DNA of 52,044 nucleotides from Paludibacteraceae bacterium (GCA_017556705.1 JAFYMG010000018.1:1-52044), one strand, 5' to 3'; positions 17,550-26,786 are shown, counted from the stretch's first letter. Numbers and translations: made by a program. Notes: a model not told the origin generated them from the letters alone.

Positions 17550-20500
17550 ATGAGAAAACTATTTATCACAATCATCCTATGTATTGCAGCCATGATCGGT
17601 GCAAATGCACAGACACGATTGGTAGGACGAATCATTTCGCCCGAACAACAAGCAATAGAGGATGTAGTTGTCACTTTGGCAAATCAAGGTTATACAACCA
17701 CTACCAATGCCGAAGGTAAATTCTCCTTCACCTATCTTGAAGCTAGCGATGAAGAAGTAATCATCGAGGCTACAGGATATATCTCCGATATTCTGTTGGT
17801 GCAACTCCAAGAGGACCAACTCAATGATCTGGGAGATATAGTTATGCAAAACGATTTCGTGCGCGAGGTACAAGAAGAAGTGTTGCTCAACCTCACCGAG
17901 ATGGATCTCAATGATGACGAAGGAAAAAGTCAGTCCATGTCGTCTGCATCTAGCGCGAGTCAAGATGTTTTTAATAGTACTGTGTCATTCGCATGGTCAA
18001 ATGCGCGCTACCGTGGTCGTGGATATGATCAGACATATGAATTAGGCTATATCGAGGGATTGAGTTTCAACTCTGCCGAGCGTGGTCAATTCAACTTCTC
18101 CGCCATGGGTGGTCTCAACGATGCAACCCGCTACAAAGAGGTAGTGGAAGGTATCGAAGCCAACAACTTCACCTTCGGTTCGATTGGTCAAGCAACCAAC
18201 TACCTGCAATCCGCTACCAACTATGCACAAGGTTGGAAAGTGGGTTTGGCTGGTACCAACCGCAACTACAAAGGTGCGGCACGTGCTACCTACTCCAGCG
18301 GACTAATGGAGAACGGCTGGGCATTCGCTGCGCAATTGGCATGGCGCTATACCCCATACATCGACGTCAAGGGTCAGATCGGAGAAGGTATCTCCTATAG
18401 TTCTGTAGGCTACTTCTTCACCGCAGAAAAACAATGGAGCAGAGATATGCGCCTATCGCTCATCACCTTTGGTGCTCCTACTCGTCGCGGTCAGTCTGCA
18501 GCACTTACACAAGAGACCTTTGATCTCACCAATCAATACAATAAGACATCTTGGGGACACAACAACTACAACCCTTACTGGGGTTACCAAGACGGCAAGG
18601 TGCGCAACTCACGCATCGTACACAGCTACGATCCTACAGCCATCGCTAGCTTCGATTGGAAGATCAATGAGGAAAACCATCTGAAGGTGGCAGCGGGTTA
18701 TCACTACTCGTTCTACAGCAACTCGGCGCTGACATTCTACAATGCACCTGATCCACGTCCTGATTACTACCGCAACTTGCCATCTGCATTGCTTGACGGA
18801 CAGATCGACAAGGATGGCTACTTCATAGCTAAAGACTTGAATGGCAAACCATTAGGCGAGTTGACACCAGGTGGATACATCAAATATCCATTGCACTACA
18901 ACGGTAGCGCAGTAGGTCACTCTATTGATTTTGATACCTATTCCAAGCTCACCGACCTATGGACTAGCCGTGACGACCACGCTACACAAATAGATTGGGA
19001 TGCATTATATGCAGCCAACTATGCGAATAATGTAGTTAATCCTGATGGATCTGCACGCTATATCGTGGAGCGTCGTCACAACGACATCCAAGAAGCAGTT
19101 GCCAATGCTAACTACCGCAATACATCGGTAGAGCATTTGACCGCTACCGTTGGATTGGAACTCAAAGCATCGCAAGGTATTCACTACAAGACGGTAGATG
19201 ATCTCATGGGAGGCAACCAATGGATTGATGTGGATCCATTTGCAGAGCGCGACATCAAAGAGTTGGCTACCAACATCGGTCTTACCCAAGCCGACATTGC
19301 CAATGTGAAGCAAAATGATATGCAAAACCCTAATGCAGCAGCAAGAAAAGGAGATAAGTTTGGCTACAACTACCGCATCAACATGATGACCGCCAAACTA
19401 TGGGCACAAAATGAGTGGTCATGGAATGAGGTCGATCTCTACTACGCACTGCAACTCACCTATTCTAGTATGCAACGCACCACCGACATGCTCAATGGTC
19501 GTGCATGGTACTTGGCAAGACTAGGTGAAGCGAACAATAATCACTACTACTATTTAGCAGACGCTGCAAACGATGTGTTGGCAGCAGGAGAAGACTTCTC
19601 TAACCTCCCAAGCAGATTGGTGGGATATGGTCATCATTTTGTAGATCCTGCATTCAAGACAGGTATAACCTATAAGATTGACGGTAGAAATCAATTGAAG
19701 ATCAATGCCATAGCAGAAACCAAGGCTCCTTTGGCACGCGATGCATATATCTCTCCACGTGTGCACGACCGCGCTGTAGAAAACATCTATCGTCATGATT
19801 ATGCACGCTATTATGCACAAGAATTTGGCACATCATGGCTCGAAGAATACTACGGTGCAAGCCAAAAGATGGTAGGTGGCGACTTGACCTATTCGTTCAA
19901 CTATCCGCTGGTGCGTGGTCGTGTGACAGGATTCTTCACACAGATATGGAATGGCACCGAACTCAATGGATACTACGACGATGAGGCACGCACCTTCGTC
20001 AATCAATCTCTCAGTGGCATCAATCGCCGTCATATGGGTGTAGAGGCAGCTGCTGCTGTCAAGTTGGGCTTGTATTTCACCCTCACAGGTGCGTTGAGCA
20101 TCGGCGACTATCGCTATACCAGCAATGCCCTCGCCATCACCTCTGCTGAGAATGGTATGGCATTGGCAGAGAATGCTCAAGGTCCTATCTATGAGTTGCG
20201 CGATAGCGTATTGCTCAAAGGTCTGCACGTGGCTACAGGTCCTCAACTCAATAGTAGCTTGAAGCTCAGCTTCTTCCATCCAAAGATGTGGTTTGCTGAT
20301 CTTACAGTTAGCTACTTCGATTGGAGCTACTTGGATTATGCTCCTGCACGACGCATGCAAGGACTCTTCACGGGTGTGCGTGCTGATGGCAGTGTGACCA
20401 ATGGATGGTACGGTGATAACTACACCAACGCTATCGAGAAAGATCAAGATGGCAATGTGATCTACGATCAATATGGTGTACCAGAGTTGAAATATCCATA

Positions 20501-20816
20501 CAATATTCTATCCGATCAAGAGATGCTGACCGCAAGCAATCCACTCCATCGCTTCCTCGTGGATGCTAGCGTAGGTAAATTGATCTACCTCAAGAATCGT
20601 CAGTCTATCTCTATCAACTTGACAGTCAACAACTTGCTCAACAACACCCACTTCAAGACCGGTGGCTATCAACAAGCTCGTTTGCCTCGTCAAACACGCC
20701 AGGGCGTAGCAGATAATGAGAACTCTGTGATTAGTCCTAACGTATGGAAATTCCCATCTAAGTACTACTATGCATGGGGAACCAATTTCTACCTCAACTT
20801 ACAATATAAATTCTAA
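17550..20816 (+). CDS. TonB-dependent outer membrane receptor
   Basis: 1088 residues. Signal peptide 1-20 (MRKLFITIILCIAAMIGANA), then a CarboxypepD_reg-like beta-sandwich (about 22-105; TRLVGRIISPEQQAIEDVVV, TNAEGKFSF), a plug-like segment, and a long barrel of alternating beta strands with a C-terminal aromatic residue (NFYLNLQYKF). These receptors import ligands across the outer membrane using TonB energy. It is paired with a DUF5689 lipoprotein 5 bp downstream rather than a SusD partner, so a glycan utilisation role is not implied. Substrate unknown. Confidence 0.88.
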   Translation: MRKLFITIILCIAAMIGANAQTRLVGRIISPEQQAIEDVVVTLANQGYTTTTNAEGKFSFTYLEASDEEVIIEATGYISDILLVQLQEDQLNDLGDIVMQNDFVREVQEEVLLNLTEMDLNDDEGKSQSMSSASSASQDVFNSTVSFAWSNARYRGRGYDQTYELGYIEGLSFNSAERGQFNFSAMGGLNDATRYKEVVEGIEANNFTFGSIGQATNYLQSATNYAQGWKVGLAGTNRNYKGAARATYSSGLMENGWAFAAQLAWRYTPYIDVKGQIGEGISYSSVGYFFTAEKQWSRDMRLSLITFGAPTRRGQSAALTQETFDLTNQYNKTSWGHNNYNPYWGYQDGKVRNSRIVHSYDPTAIASFDWKINEENHLKVAAGYHYSFYSNSALTFYNAPDPRPDYYRNLPSALLDGQIDKDGYFIAKDLNGKPLGELTPGGYIKYPLHYNGSAVGHSIDFDTYSKLTDLWTSRDDHATQIDWDALYAANYANNVVNPDGSARYIVERRHNDIQEAVANANYRNTSVEHLTATVGLELKASQGIHYKTVDDLMGGNQWIDVDPFAERDIKELATNIGLTQADIANVKQNDMQNPNAAARKGDKFGYNYRINMMTAKLWAQNEWSWNEVDLYYALQLTYSSMQRTTDMLNGRAWYLARLGEANNNHYYYLADAANDVLAAGEDFSNLPSRLVGYGHHFVDPAFKTGITYKIDGRNQLKINAIAETKAPLARDAYISPRVHDRAVENIYRHDYARYYAQEFGTSWLEEYYGASQKMVGGDLTYSFNYPLVRGRVTGFFTQIWNGTELNGYYDDEARTFVNQSLSGINRRHMGVEAAAAVKLGLYFTLTGALSIGDYRYTSNALAITSAENGMALAENAQGPIYELRDSVLLKGLHVATGPQLNSSLKLSFFHPKMWFADLTVSYFDWSYLDYAPARRMQGLFTGVRADGSVTNGWYGDNYTNAIEKDQDGNVIYDQYGVPELKYPYNILSDQEMLTASNPLHRFLVDASVGKLIYLKNRQSISINLTVNNLLNNTHFKTGGYQQARLPRQTRQGVADNENSVISPNVWKFPSKYYYAWGTNFYLNLQYKF

Positions 20817-20821
20817 GCAAT

Positions 20822-21979
20822 ATGAAAAAGATTTTATATATCGCCTTAATGGCAGTTTTTGCGGCTTGTACACCTAATGCTGTGGATTCTACCAAATTAT
20901 TCCTCACAGAAGATCAAGCTCAAGATTTGATTGGCCAAGGTACGCTGTTGACACTGCAACAGTTTAAGGACTCTTTTATGACTGAGCAAGGCAATTACTT
21001 GAGCGATACCACTCAATATCGCACACGTACCTATCTGATAGAAGGAAGAGATACCTCCTACCTATTCTCTATCGACACTATTCCTGCTAGCGAAACACCT
21101 ATATATATACGCGGACGCGTGACAACAGATGATCAAGGTGGTAACTTCTACAAGACTATCTGTATCCAACAGGTGTTTATCGATGGCAATGACACCACCC
21201 AAGAGGCATTACGCATTTCGGTGGACGCTGGTTCTGTGAATGGTCTCTACCCTATGGGACAAGAGATTATGATCCGTGTAGATGGATTGGCAATCGGTCG
21301 CTATGCCAACCAACCCCAACTCTGCTTGCCTTCCTACAACAACAATATCTATGCTAACAACGCAGAGCAAAAGATAGGTTGGGCAGCAGGACGTATTCCA
21401 ATGGCTATTTTCAAAGCACGTACACAATGCATCGGGTTGCCTGATACAGATAAATTGTTCTACGAACAAATGGAGATTCAAGACTTCACCAAGTTGCTCA
21501 ATCAATTCCCAAAAGCCAAAGCACAACTGCAAGAGGCACGCAGATGGGATGCTAAATTGATAAAAGTAAAAGACGTACACTATACTGGTGAGTATTTTGA
21601 ATCTAACGGCAATGTATCAAAGTGCACAACTGGTAATCCTGAAGATGATACCAATGCCAATGTATTTGCTCCTACAACCACCAATATTGGTTACCCACAA
21701 GGACGTATCATCGCTGACGCCAGTGGCAACAAAACAGCTGTTTCTGCTTCTGAGTATGCTAAGTTTGCTTTCTTCTACTTGCCTGGCGCAGATAAGAATG
21801 GCGTTGCCAATTGCTCTGATTACGAAGGTGAAGTAGTGGGTATCTTGGGTTACTACAACGACAATGGTCGCTACAAACCAGCTGCAGATGACTGGTCCAT
21901 CAGTATCCGTTCGTTGGATGATTTGCGATTGTATGACGACGAGGGTCAACTCTGGCCAAGAATTGAATATACGAAGTAA
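20822..21979 (+). CDS. DUF5689 lipoprotein, partner of the TonB receptor
   Basis: 385 residues with a lipobox (VFAAC, Cys16) giving a lipid anchor. An OB-like DUF5689 module follows (IYIRGRVTTDDQGGNFYKTI; QEALRISVDAGSVNGLYP). It begins 5 bp after the receptor stop, so the two are translationally linked and probably form a surface complex. DUF5689 proteins are common in Bacteroidales next to TonB receptors; the ligand is unknown. Confidence 0.85.
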   Translation: MKKILYIALMAVFAACTPNAVDSTKLFLTEDQAQDLIGQGTLLTLQQFKDSFMTEQGNYLSDTTQYRTRTYLIEGRDTSYLFSIDTIPASETPIYIRGRVTTDDQGGNFYKTICIQQVFIDGNDTTQEALRISVDAGSVNGLYPMGQEIMIRVDGLAIGRYANQPQLCLPSYNNNIYANNAEQKIGWAAGRIPMAIFKARTQCIGLPDTDKLFYEQMEIQDFTKLLNQFPKAKAQLQEARRWDAKLIKVKDVHYTGEYFESNGNVSKCTTGNPEDDTNANVFAPTTTNIGYPQGRIIADASGNKTAVSASEYAKFAFFYLPGADKNGVANCSDYEGEVVGILGYYNDNGRYKPAADDWSISIRSLDDLRLYDDEGQLWPRIEYTK

Positions 21980-22015
21980 TCCTAGGCGAAAGGTTAAAAG
22001 CGAAAGGCTGGAGAA

Positions 22016-22534
22016 ATGACTTGGCTGGATATACTGATTCTCTTGCCCTTGCTGATTGGTCTGGTAATAGGCATCAAGCGAGGATTGATCATTGAACTCA
22101 CTAATTTGATATCCATCATTGCGGGTGTGGTATGCGCACGCTTATTGTCCGCACCCGTAGCGGCATGGATAGCACAGCAGTTCACATGGCCAGAAGCCGT
22201 ATGCTCCGTGGTTGCCTACACCCTACTCTTCTTGATCTCTACGATACTCTTGTACTTGTTAGGGAAACTGCTCACTAAGCTATTCAAAGCGGTTAAACTA
22301 GGCTGGTTGAATCGCCTACTTGGCGGAGTATTTGGATTGGCGAAATATGCCATCATTGTGCTATTCGTGGTGCTATGTGTACATCAATTAGATACGCAAT
22401 TCCAATTCTTGCAAGAGGATCTGAAAGAAGAATCGGTAGTTTATAAAGCAGTCATACCATTGTCGGAAAACACGTGGTACACGATGAAAGAACAAATCAA
22501 CGACGCTACATCACAAAAAAATGAGCAGGAATAA
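22016..22534 (+). CDS. CvpA family inner membrane protein
   Basis: 172 residues with four predicted membrane helices (ILILLPLLIGLVIGI, TNLISIIAGVVCARLL, VVAYTLLFLISTILLYLLG, YAIIVLFVVLCV) and a short polar tail. The family is named for colicin V production in E. coli and is linked to envelope or biofilm traits; mechanism unclear. It starts 36 bp after the lipoprotein gene, so it may be read from the same transcript. Its stop codon lies in the loop of its own terminator. Confidence 0.85.
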   Translation: MTWLDILILLPLLIGLVIGIKRGLIIELTNLISIIAGVVCARLLSAPVAAWIAQQFTWPEAVCSVVAYTLLFLISTILLYLLGKLLTKLFKAVKLGWLNRLLGGVFGLAKYAIIVLFVVLCVHQLDTQFQFLQEDLKEESVVYKAVIPLSENTWYTMKEQINDATSQKNEQE

Positions 22535-22556
22535 CATTCTGCTCATTTTTTTTAGA
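22518..22556 (+). terminator. Terminator overlapping the cvpA stop codon
   Basis: AAAATGAGCAG (22518-22528) pairs with CTGCTCATTTT (22539-22549), followed by more T. The TAA stop at 22532-22534 lies in the loop. Confidence 0.9.
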
Positions 22557-22567
22557 ACGATATAATT

Positions 22568-22709
22568 AGCTCCTTGCCCTAATCGGGCAGAAATCTTATT
22601 AAATCTTATTGCGCTGTTACCCACCCTATCCAAAATACTCCGTAATAAATTGCCACCGCTCCGCTCGTCGGCACCCCAAAAAAGCGCCGACTACGCCATC
22701 GCTGAATCT
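22568..22709 (+). repeat. Structured element S2, single copy
   Basis: One arm of the element found as inverted pairs at 38.5 and 39.5 kb: AGCTCC, mini-hairpin GCCCTAATCGGGC, AGAAATCTTAT, spacer, CTCCGTAAT, TTGCCACCGCTCC, hairpin CGTCGGC..GCGCCGAC, then CGCTGAATCT. It lies between the cvpA and tRNA-His terminators; no open frame. Confidence 0.75.
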
Positions 22710-22719
22710 AAAAAAATAA

Positions 22720-22754
22720 AAAAAACGAACTACCAAAAGGTAATTCGTTTTTTT
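22720..22754 (-). terminator. Terminator of tRNA-His
   Basis: On the minus strand ACGAATTACC pairs with GGTAGTTCGT around a TTTT loop, then T7-8. Directly downstream of the tRNA. Confidence 0.85.
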
Positions 22755-22829
22755 GGGTGGATAGTGGGGCTCGAACCCACGACACTCGGAACCACAATCC
22801 GATGCTCTGCCAACTGAGCTATAACCACC
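22755..22829 (-). tRNA. tRNA-His (anticodon GTG)
   Basis: Folds as a cloverleaf: acceptor GGTGGTT/ATCCACC with one T-T mismatch at 6-67, D arm AGCTCAGTTGGCAGAGC, anticodon stem TCGGA/TCCGA with loop TTGTGGT (GTG), and T arm GTGGGTTCGAGCCCCAC. Discriminator C73 fits histidine. The extra G at -1 is not encoded (base is C) and CCA is not encoded, so both would be added after transcription. Confidence 0.93.
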
Positions 22830-22906
22830 GTGTGCGCAAAGCGCCAGTTTTAAGAGTTTCAGTAGTTTCAAGAGTTGAAAAAACACCTTCCTCTCAAAAG
22901 CGACTG

Positions 22907-22937
22907 CAAAGGTACTGCTTTTTTTTGATATTACCAA
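22907..22937 (-). promoter_or_regulatory. Promoter of tRNA-His
   Basis: On the minus strand TTG (22935-22937), 20 bp, TACCTTTG (22907-22914), about 78 bp before the mature tRNA 5' end. Confidence 0.75.
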
Positions 22938-22965
22938 ATATTTTGCAAAAAAAATGAGCAGAATA

Positions 22966-23574
22966 TTAATTCCGCTCGTTTTTGATGGCTATTGTGCAGA
23001 TATATCCTTTCTCTATATTGCAATGTTCTTGCCACTCTACCCTCTCGGTATTGACCAAGATGGCATGCATATCAGAGATGATACCCGTCCCCTGAAGCTT
23101 CACATACGCCTCCTTGCGCGTCCATAGGCGAATAAACTCCCTATCGGGTGCAGCACTGGCCTGTATCTGCGCCTGCTCCTCGATGTTCATCGTCTTGCGC
23201 ACCAATCCCTCGTCCACCTGACGTATGCCCTCTATGTCAATCCCTACAGGCGAATCACTCACCACTACCGCTATACCCTGCTTGCAATGCGAGATGGAGA
23301 AATAGGGTCCATCTGCCAAAAAGGGTGCCCCATGCTCGTTGTAGAGGAAGGTAGGTGTAGGGTGAACGTTTAGAGGACGGCTTCGCCTACAGGACGCTGC
23401 GCTACAGGTAAGGAGTTGCTGAAGCATCTCATAGGATTTGAGGCAGCAGTACTGACCAAAGAGATGCTTGTAGCTGAGTGCCTGCTCGCGGCGTTGCTCC
23501 GACACCAACGGCAAGAGGCGAGCAATCTCTTGCTCGCTACACTCAGTCATATCATCGAAAATCAGGTATTGCAT
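22966..23574 (-). CDS. 4'-phosphopantetheinyl transferase (Sfp type)
   Basis: 202 residues. It has the Sfp-type motifs VGIDIE (110-115, Mg-binding Asp/Glu) and WTRKEAYVK (151-159), plus FSISHCK. It transfers phosphopantetheine from CoA to acyl or peptidyl carrier proteins. Residues about 57-70 (CSAASCRRSRPLNV) look foreign to the fold: the DNA there (23368-23407) is a copy of the variable-hairpin repeat that fills many spacers, inserted in frame in a loop ahead of the catalytic core. Probably active. The target carrier protein is not in the window. Confidence 0.88.
   Translation of the reverse strand: MQYLIFDDMTECSEQEIARLLPLVSEQRREQALSYKHLFGQYCCLKSYEMLQQLLTCSAASCRRSRPLNVHPTPTFLYNEHGAPFLADGPYFSISHCKQGIAVVVSDSPVGIDIEGIRQVDEGLVRKTMNIEEQAQIQASAAPDREFIRLWTRKEAYVKLQGTGIISDMHAILVNTERVEWQEHCNIEKGYICTIAIKNERN
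23368..23407 (-). repeat. Variable-hairpin repeat inside the phosphopantetheinyl transferase gene
   Basis: Minus strand reads TGTAGCGCAGCGTCC, then TGTAGGCGAAGCCGTCC and TCTAAAC, the same words as the intergenic arrays at 39944-40022 and 41478-41651. It remains in frame without a stop. Confidence 0.8.
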
Positions 23575-23579
23575 GATTG

Positions 23580-23737
23580 ATGTTTAGTGTTTAGGGTTTA
23601 GGGTTTAACGTTTAATGTTTAACGATTCGTTACTCCTTAATTCCTTCATTCGTTAATTCGTTAACTCCTTAATTCCTTCATTCGCTAATTCGTTAACTCC
23701 TTCATTCGTTAATTCGTTAACTCCTTCATTCCTTAAA
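23580..23737. repeat. TTTAGGG-like and CGTTAATTCGTTAACTCC repeats
   Basis: Two adjacent degenerate arrays: GTTTAGGGTTTAACG units (23580-23625) and CCTTAATTCCTTCATTCGTTAA units (23632-23737). They fill the gap between two minus-strand genes. Confidence 0.75.
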
Positions 23738-23742
23738 CCAAA

Positions 23743-24606
23743 TTATTGGTTTCCCCATGATGATGGCCACGGATTGTGGATGATACCAGCCATCTTAGTC
23801 ATCTGCGCATGAGCCACATCGCGCAAGCGCTCTACCTCCGTTTTGCGTGGCTGTGTAGTATCAGGAATGATTGGCTCACCAATCGTCACCGTCAGTAGTG
23901 GCAGGGATTTAGGACCAAACAAGCGGAATATCCCCTTGCGCTCGCGATAGGTAATCACGCATGGCAGTAGCGGTTTGTTGTACTTATAGCTCATGGTGAA
24001 AGCCCCTTTCTGAAACGAGCGTAGCGGTTTGTACATATCCCAGCGGCATGCCTCTGGGAAGATATGGAACCACCACCCACGGCGATTATACTCATCAAAA
24101 GCCTCGTTGAACTTCTTTAGCGCCGACATGTTCGTCGTAGAATCAGGGATAGGCACTCCCCCTACTACATTCAAGAAAAAGTTGTCTTTCGTGCGGAAAT
24201 TAGGTGCGAACATAGGTATTCGCGTCGTATTCTTGGCCTTCACAGCCAATAGCACGCACGGACAATCCAAACGATAGACGTGGTTGGCGATGGTGATAGC
24301 ACCATTAGCAAACTCGCGCTTGTATTTCTTGAGCACCTCTCTACCACGGATACGCAAGCCCATCTTCACATGCAGCAGGATATTGAGCCCCGTCTTGAGG
24401 AGGATCGGATATGCCCAACGAATACGGCGCAAATGAGCAGGAGAATCATTGAGATAGGGGTAATGTTCGTCTATCGCTAGTTCACGATCAAAGGTAGGAA
24501 AGAGTGTTCGCTCAAAGGGATTATCCTGAGGATAGTCCATCGCTGGTTGAGGGATATATATGCCCTCCTGCACTTGAAGTTCCTGGTATTGCTTGTTGGA
24601 TTGCAT
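23743..24606 (-). CDS. PlsC-like acyltransferase
   Basis: 287 residues from the ATG at 24606; a longer frame to 24675 would begin upstream of the promoter and is rejected. It has the glycerolipid acyltransferase motif NHxxxxD (His109, Asp114 in NHVYRLDCP) and FPEA (183-186) as motif III. Family members acylate lysophosphatidate or other lysolipids at the inner membrane. The N-terminal 60 residues are unusually polar and rich in Pro/Tyr. The acceptor is not certain. Confidence 0.85.
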   Translation of the reverse strand: MQSNKQYQELQVQEGIYIPQPAMDYPQDNPFERTLFPTFDRELAIDEHYPYLNDSPAHLRRIRWAYPILLKTGLNILLHVKMGLRIRGREVLKKYKREFANGAITIANHVYRLDCPCVLLAVKAKNTTRIPMFAPNFRTKDNFFLNVVGGVPIPDSTTNMSALKKFNEAFDEYNRRGWWFHIFPEACRWDMYKPLRSFQKGAFTMSYKYNKPLLPCVITYRERKGIFRLFGPKSLPLLTVTIGEPIIPDTTQPRKTEVERLRDVAHAQMTKMAGIIHNPWPSSWGNQ

Positions 24607-24633
24607 GGTGTGGTAGAGTGTGGTATTTTGGTG

Positions 24634-24664
24634 CAAAATTAGTATTTTTTTTTGAAATATACAA
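24634..24664 (-). promoter_or_regulatory. Promoter of the acyltransferase gene
   Basis: Minus strand TTG (24662-24664), 20 bp, TAATTTTG (24634-24641), about 28 bp before the start codon. It starts inside or next to the hairpin that ends the upstream RNase G gene. Confidence 0.75.
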
Positions 24665-24666
24665 GA

Positions 24667-24701
24667 AAAAGCCACCTAATCATCAAGATTAGATGGCTTT
24701 T
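24667..24701 (-). terminator. Terminator of the RNase G gene
   Basis: AAAAGCCATCTAATC pairs with GATTAGGTGGCTTTT on the minus strand (15-bp arms, one G-T), 3 bp after the stop, followed by TTC. Confidence 0.85.
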
Positions 24702-24704
24702 GGG

Positions 24705-26288
24705 TTAGTTTTGCTTTTCTGACGCCTTGTTTTCTTCGTCTGTAGCCTGAATAGTCAATGCCTCACCTTTGTTGTTGAAGAACTTGGTTTCGAGCATTCC
24801 TAAACTCTGGTTTTCAATGGTATGGAGTCCATATTTGATCCGCCATTGCTTCTTCACACTCCATATGCCTTTGGATACATAGGCATAAATATATGGGTGC
24901 AAATGCAGGCGCAAACCTCTGCCATACTGTTCGTTCATTGCCTCAATCTGCTCTTTGAGCTGATCCGTAAATAGGATCGAAGGCTGAACTTTTCCTTTTC
25001 CCATGCATGTCGGACATGTCTCCATCACCTGCATCTCCACCGCTGGGCGCACGCGTTGGCGTGTGATTTGCATTAGTCCGAACTTGCTGAGTGGCAATAT
25101 ATTATGCTTTGCCCTGTCGTGCTCCATCAACTCGCGCATACGATCGTAGAGCGCTTGTTGGTTGGCTTTGTCATCCATATCGATGAAATCCACGACAATG
25201 ATTCCACCGATATCTCTCAGACGAAGTTGATGCACTATTTCATCTGCTGCTAGCATGTTGAAATGAAATGCATTTTGCTCCTGGTCTTCAAAGAGTTTCT
25301 TACTTCCGCTGTTCACATCAATAGAGAAGAGCGCTTCGGTCTTGTCCATGATGAGATACCCGCCTTTTTTGAATCCTACAGTGCGTCCGAGCCCCGTTTT
25401 GGTTTGGCGTGTGATGTCGAACTTGTCGAAGATAGGTTGCTCACCGGTGTATAGTTTGACCAGTTTAGACGACTCTGGTGCAATCAGATCAAGGTATTGC
25501 TTGATCTCTTCGTACACTTCGCGGTCATTCACGTGGATATTCTCGAAGTTTGGCGAGAAGATATCACGAATAATACCAATGGTTCGTCCTAGTTCTTCGC
25601 TGATCAGGCTAACAGGTTCTTTGCGCTGCAAGGTGCGCACGCAATCTTCCCATCGCTTGACAAGCACACGCAATTCGTTGTCTAGCTCAGCCACTCGTTT
25701 GTCTTTCGCCACCGTGCGTACGATCACTCCAAAGCCCTGTGGCTTAATGGATTGCACAAGTTGTTTGAGACGTCCTTTCTCGGCATTGCTGCTGATCTTG
25801 CTGCTAACCATCACCTTATCAATGAAAGGAATCAACACAAAATTGCGTCCCGTAATAGATATCTCGGCACTCAATCTTGGTCCTTTCGAGTTGATCGGTT
25901 CCTTGGTTACTTGCACCAAGATCGTATCTCCCACTTTGAGGTGGTCAGCGATGTTGCCTTCTTTGCCACAAGCTGGCTGACGCTCAATCTTGTGTACCTC
26001 AGGGATACGTCTTCTGTCCGAAACGAGTTTAGTGACATACTTCTGCTGTGTAAGAAACTCAGTTCCTAAATCAAGGTAGTGCAGAAAAGCTTCTTTCTCA
26101 TGTCCTACATCCACGAAGGCTGCATTCAGTGCTGGCATGACCTTTTTGACCCGACCATAGTAGATATTTCCTACCGCGAAGGTGTCCACACCTCGTTTTT
26201 CGCGGTTGACTTCCATGAGTCGGTTGTCTTCTGTCAGCGCAATGGCAATCTCCTGCGGAGTTACATCCACAATCAATTCGCTTTTCAT
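24705..26288 (-). CDS. rng: Ribonuclease G/E family endoribonuclease
   Basis: 527 residues from the ATG at 26288 (MKSELIVDVTPQEIAIAL), which fits the family start better than 26324. An S1 RNA-binding domain (about 25-130, VGNIYYGRVKKVMPALNAAF) precedes the catalytic domain with metal-binding SIDVNSGSK and VVDFIDMDD, and the zinc-link CPTCMGKGK. It cleaves single-stranded AU-rich RNA and matures 5S/16S rRNA or degrades mRNA. No extended C-terminal scaffold of RNase E. Located after the HU and small basic protein genes, separated by a large terminator. Confidence 0.93.
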   Translation of the reverse strand: MKSELIVDVTPQEIAIALTEDNRLMEVNREKRGVDTFAVGNIYYGRVKKVMPALNAAFVDVGHEKEAFLHYLDLGTEFLTQQKYVTKLVSDRRRIPEVHKIERQPACGKEGNIADHLKVGDTILVQVTKEPINSKGPRLSAEISITGRNFVLIPFIDKVMVSSKISSNAEKGRLKQLVQSIKPQGFGVIVRTVAKDKRVAELDNELRVLVKRWEDCVRTLQRKEPVSLISEELGRTIGIIRDIFSPNFENIHVNDREVYEEIKQYLDLIAPESSKLVKLYTGEQPIFDKFDITRQTKTGLGRTVGFKKGGYLIMDKTEALFSIDVNSGSKKLFEDQEQNAFHFNMLAADEIVHQLRLRDIGGIIVVDFIDMDDKANQQALYDRMRELMEHDRAKHNILPLSKFGLMQITRQRVRPAVEMQVMETCPTCMGKGKVQPSILFTDQLKEQIEAMNEQYGRGLRLHLHPYIYAYVSKGIWSVKKQWRIKYGLHTIENQSLGMLETKFFNNKGEALTIQATDEENKASEKQN

Positions 26289-26327
26289 ATTCAATAAGTC
26301 AATTATTCGGGCATAGGTGCCCATTAT

Positions 26328-26386
26328 TAAAAAAAATGCCTTGTGGCAACCTATTTGCGCCCAAATAGGTTATGACCACAAAGCCG
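26328..26386 (-). terminator. Large terminator between the 29-residue gene and rng
   Basis: Minus strand arms GCTTTGTGGT..AACCTATTTG and CAAATAGGTTGCCACAAGGC fold into a long stem (26338-26357 with 26362-26384), followed by eight T. A smaller GGGCACCTATGCCC hairpin follows at 26310-26323. Confidence 0.85.
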
Positions 26387-26403
26387 TAGTAATGCGTCAA
26401 AGC

Positions 26404-26493
26404 TTACTTATGCTTATGACGATTCTTGCGCAAACGTTTTTTACGTTTGTGGGTAGACATTTTATGTCTTTTGTGCTTCTTACCGTTTGGCAT
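26404..26493 (-). CDS. Tiny, highly basic protein (29 residues), probably ribosome-associated
   Basis: ATG at 26493, stop at 26404. The product MPNGKKHKRHKMSTHKRKKR continues LRKNRHKHK; more than half of its residues are Lys, Arg or His. It resembles the small basic ribosomal-type peptides with an AURKAIP1/COX24-like core (KRxKMxxHKRKKRLRKNRHK), and a near-identical peptide is, as I recall, widespread next to HU and RNase G in Bacteroidota. A ribosomal or RNA-binding role is inferred. It is followed by a strong terminator. Confidence 0.8.
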   Translation of the reverse strand: MPNGKKHKRHKMSTHKRKKRLRKNRHKHK

Positions 26494-26513
26494 AATTGTA
26501 AATTATTAATAGA

Positions 26514-26786
26514 TTATTTTAAAATTTCAGTAAAGCTATCAGCTGGTTTGAAAGCTGGGATCTTGTGCTCTGGAACGAGGATTGACTCATTCTTAGTGAT
26601 GTTACGTGCAACCTTAGCTGCGCGAGTCTTTGTAGCGAAACTACCGAAGCCACGGAGATATACTGCCTCACCATTAGCTACTGTGTTCTTAATGTTGCTC
26701 ATTGCTGACTCTACTACGTTCAAGATAGTAGTTTTGTCATAACCAGTTTGGATAGCAATTGCATTAACGAGTTCTGCTTTTGTCAT
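26514..26786 (-). CDS. HU-type DNA-binding protein
   Basis: 90 residues, standard HU/IHF length. N-terminal helices (MTKAELVNAIAIQTGYDKTT) and the beta-arm region (GEAVYLRGFGSFATKTRAAK, then NPxT-like region replaced by ITKNESILVPEHK) match the family. It bends and compacts DNA as a dimer. Gene pair with the 29-residue basic protein 20 bp downstream. Confidence 0.94.
   Translation of the reverse strand: MTKAELVNAIAIQTGYDKTTILNVVESAMSNIKNTVANGEAVYLRGFGSFATKTRAAKVARNITKNESILVPEHKIPAFKPADSFTEILK

Noticed and set aside
24607..24675. Upstream start for the acyltransferase (extra 23 residues)
   Set aside because: It lies upstream of the promoter's -7 element at 24634-24641.
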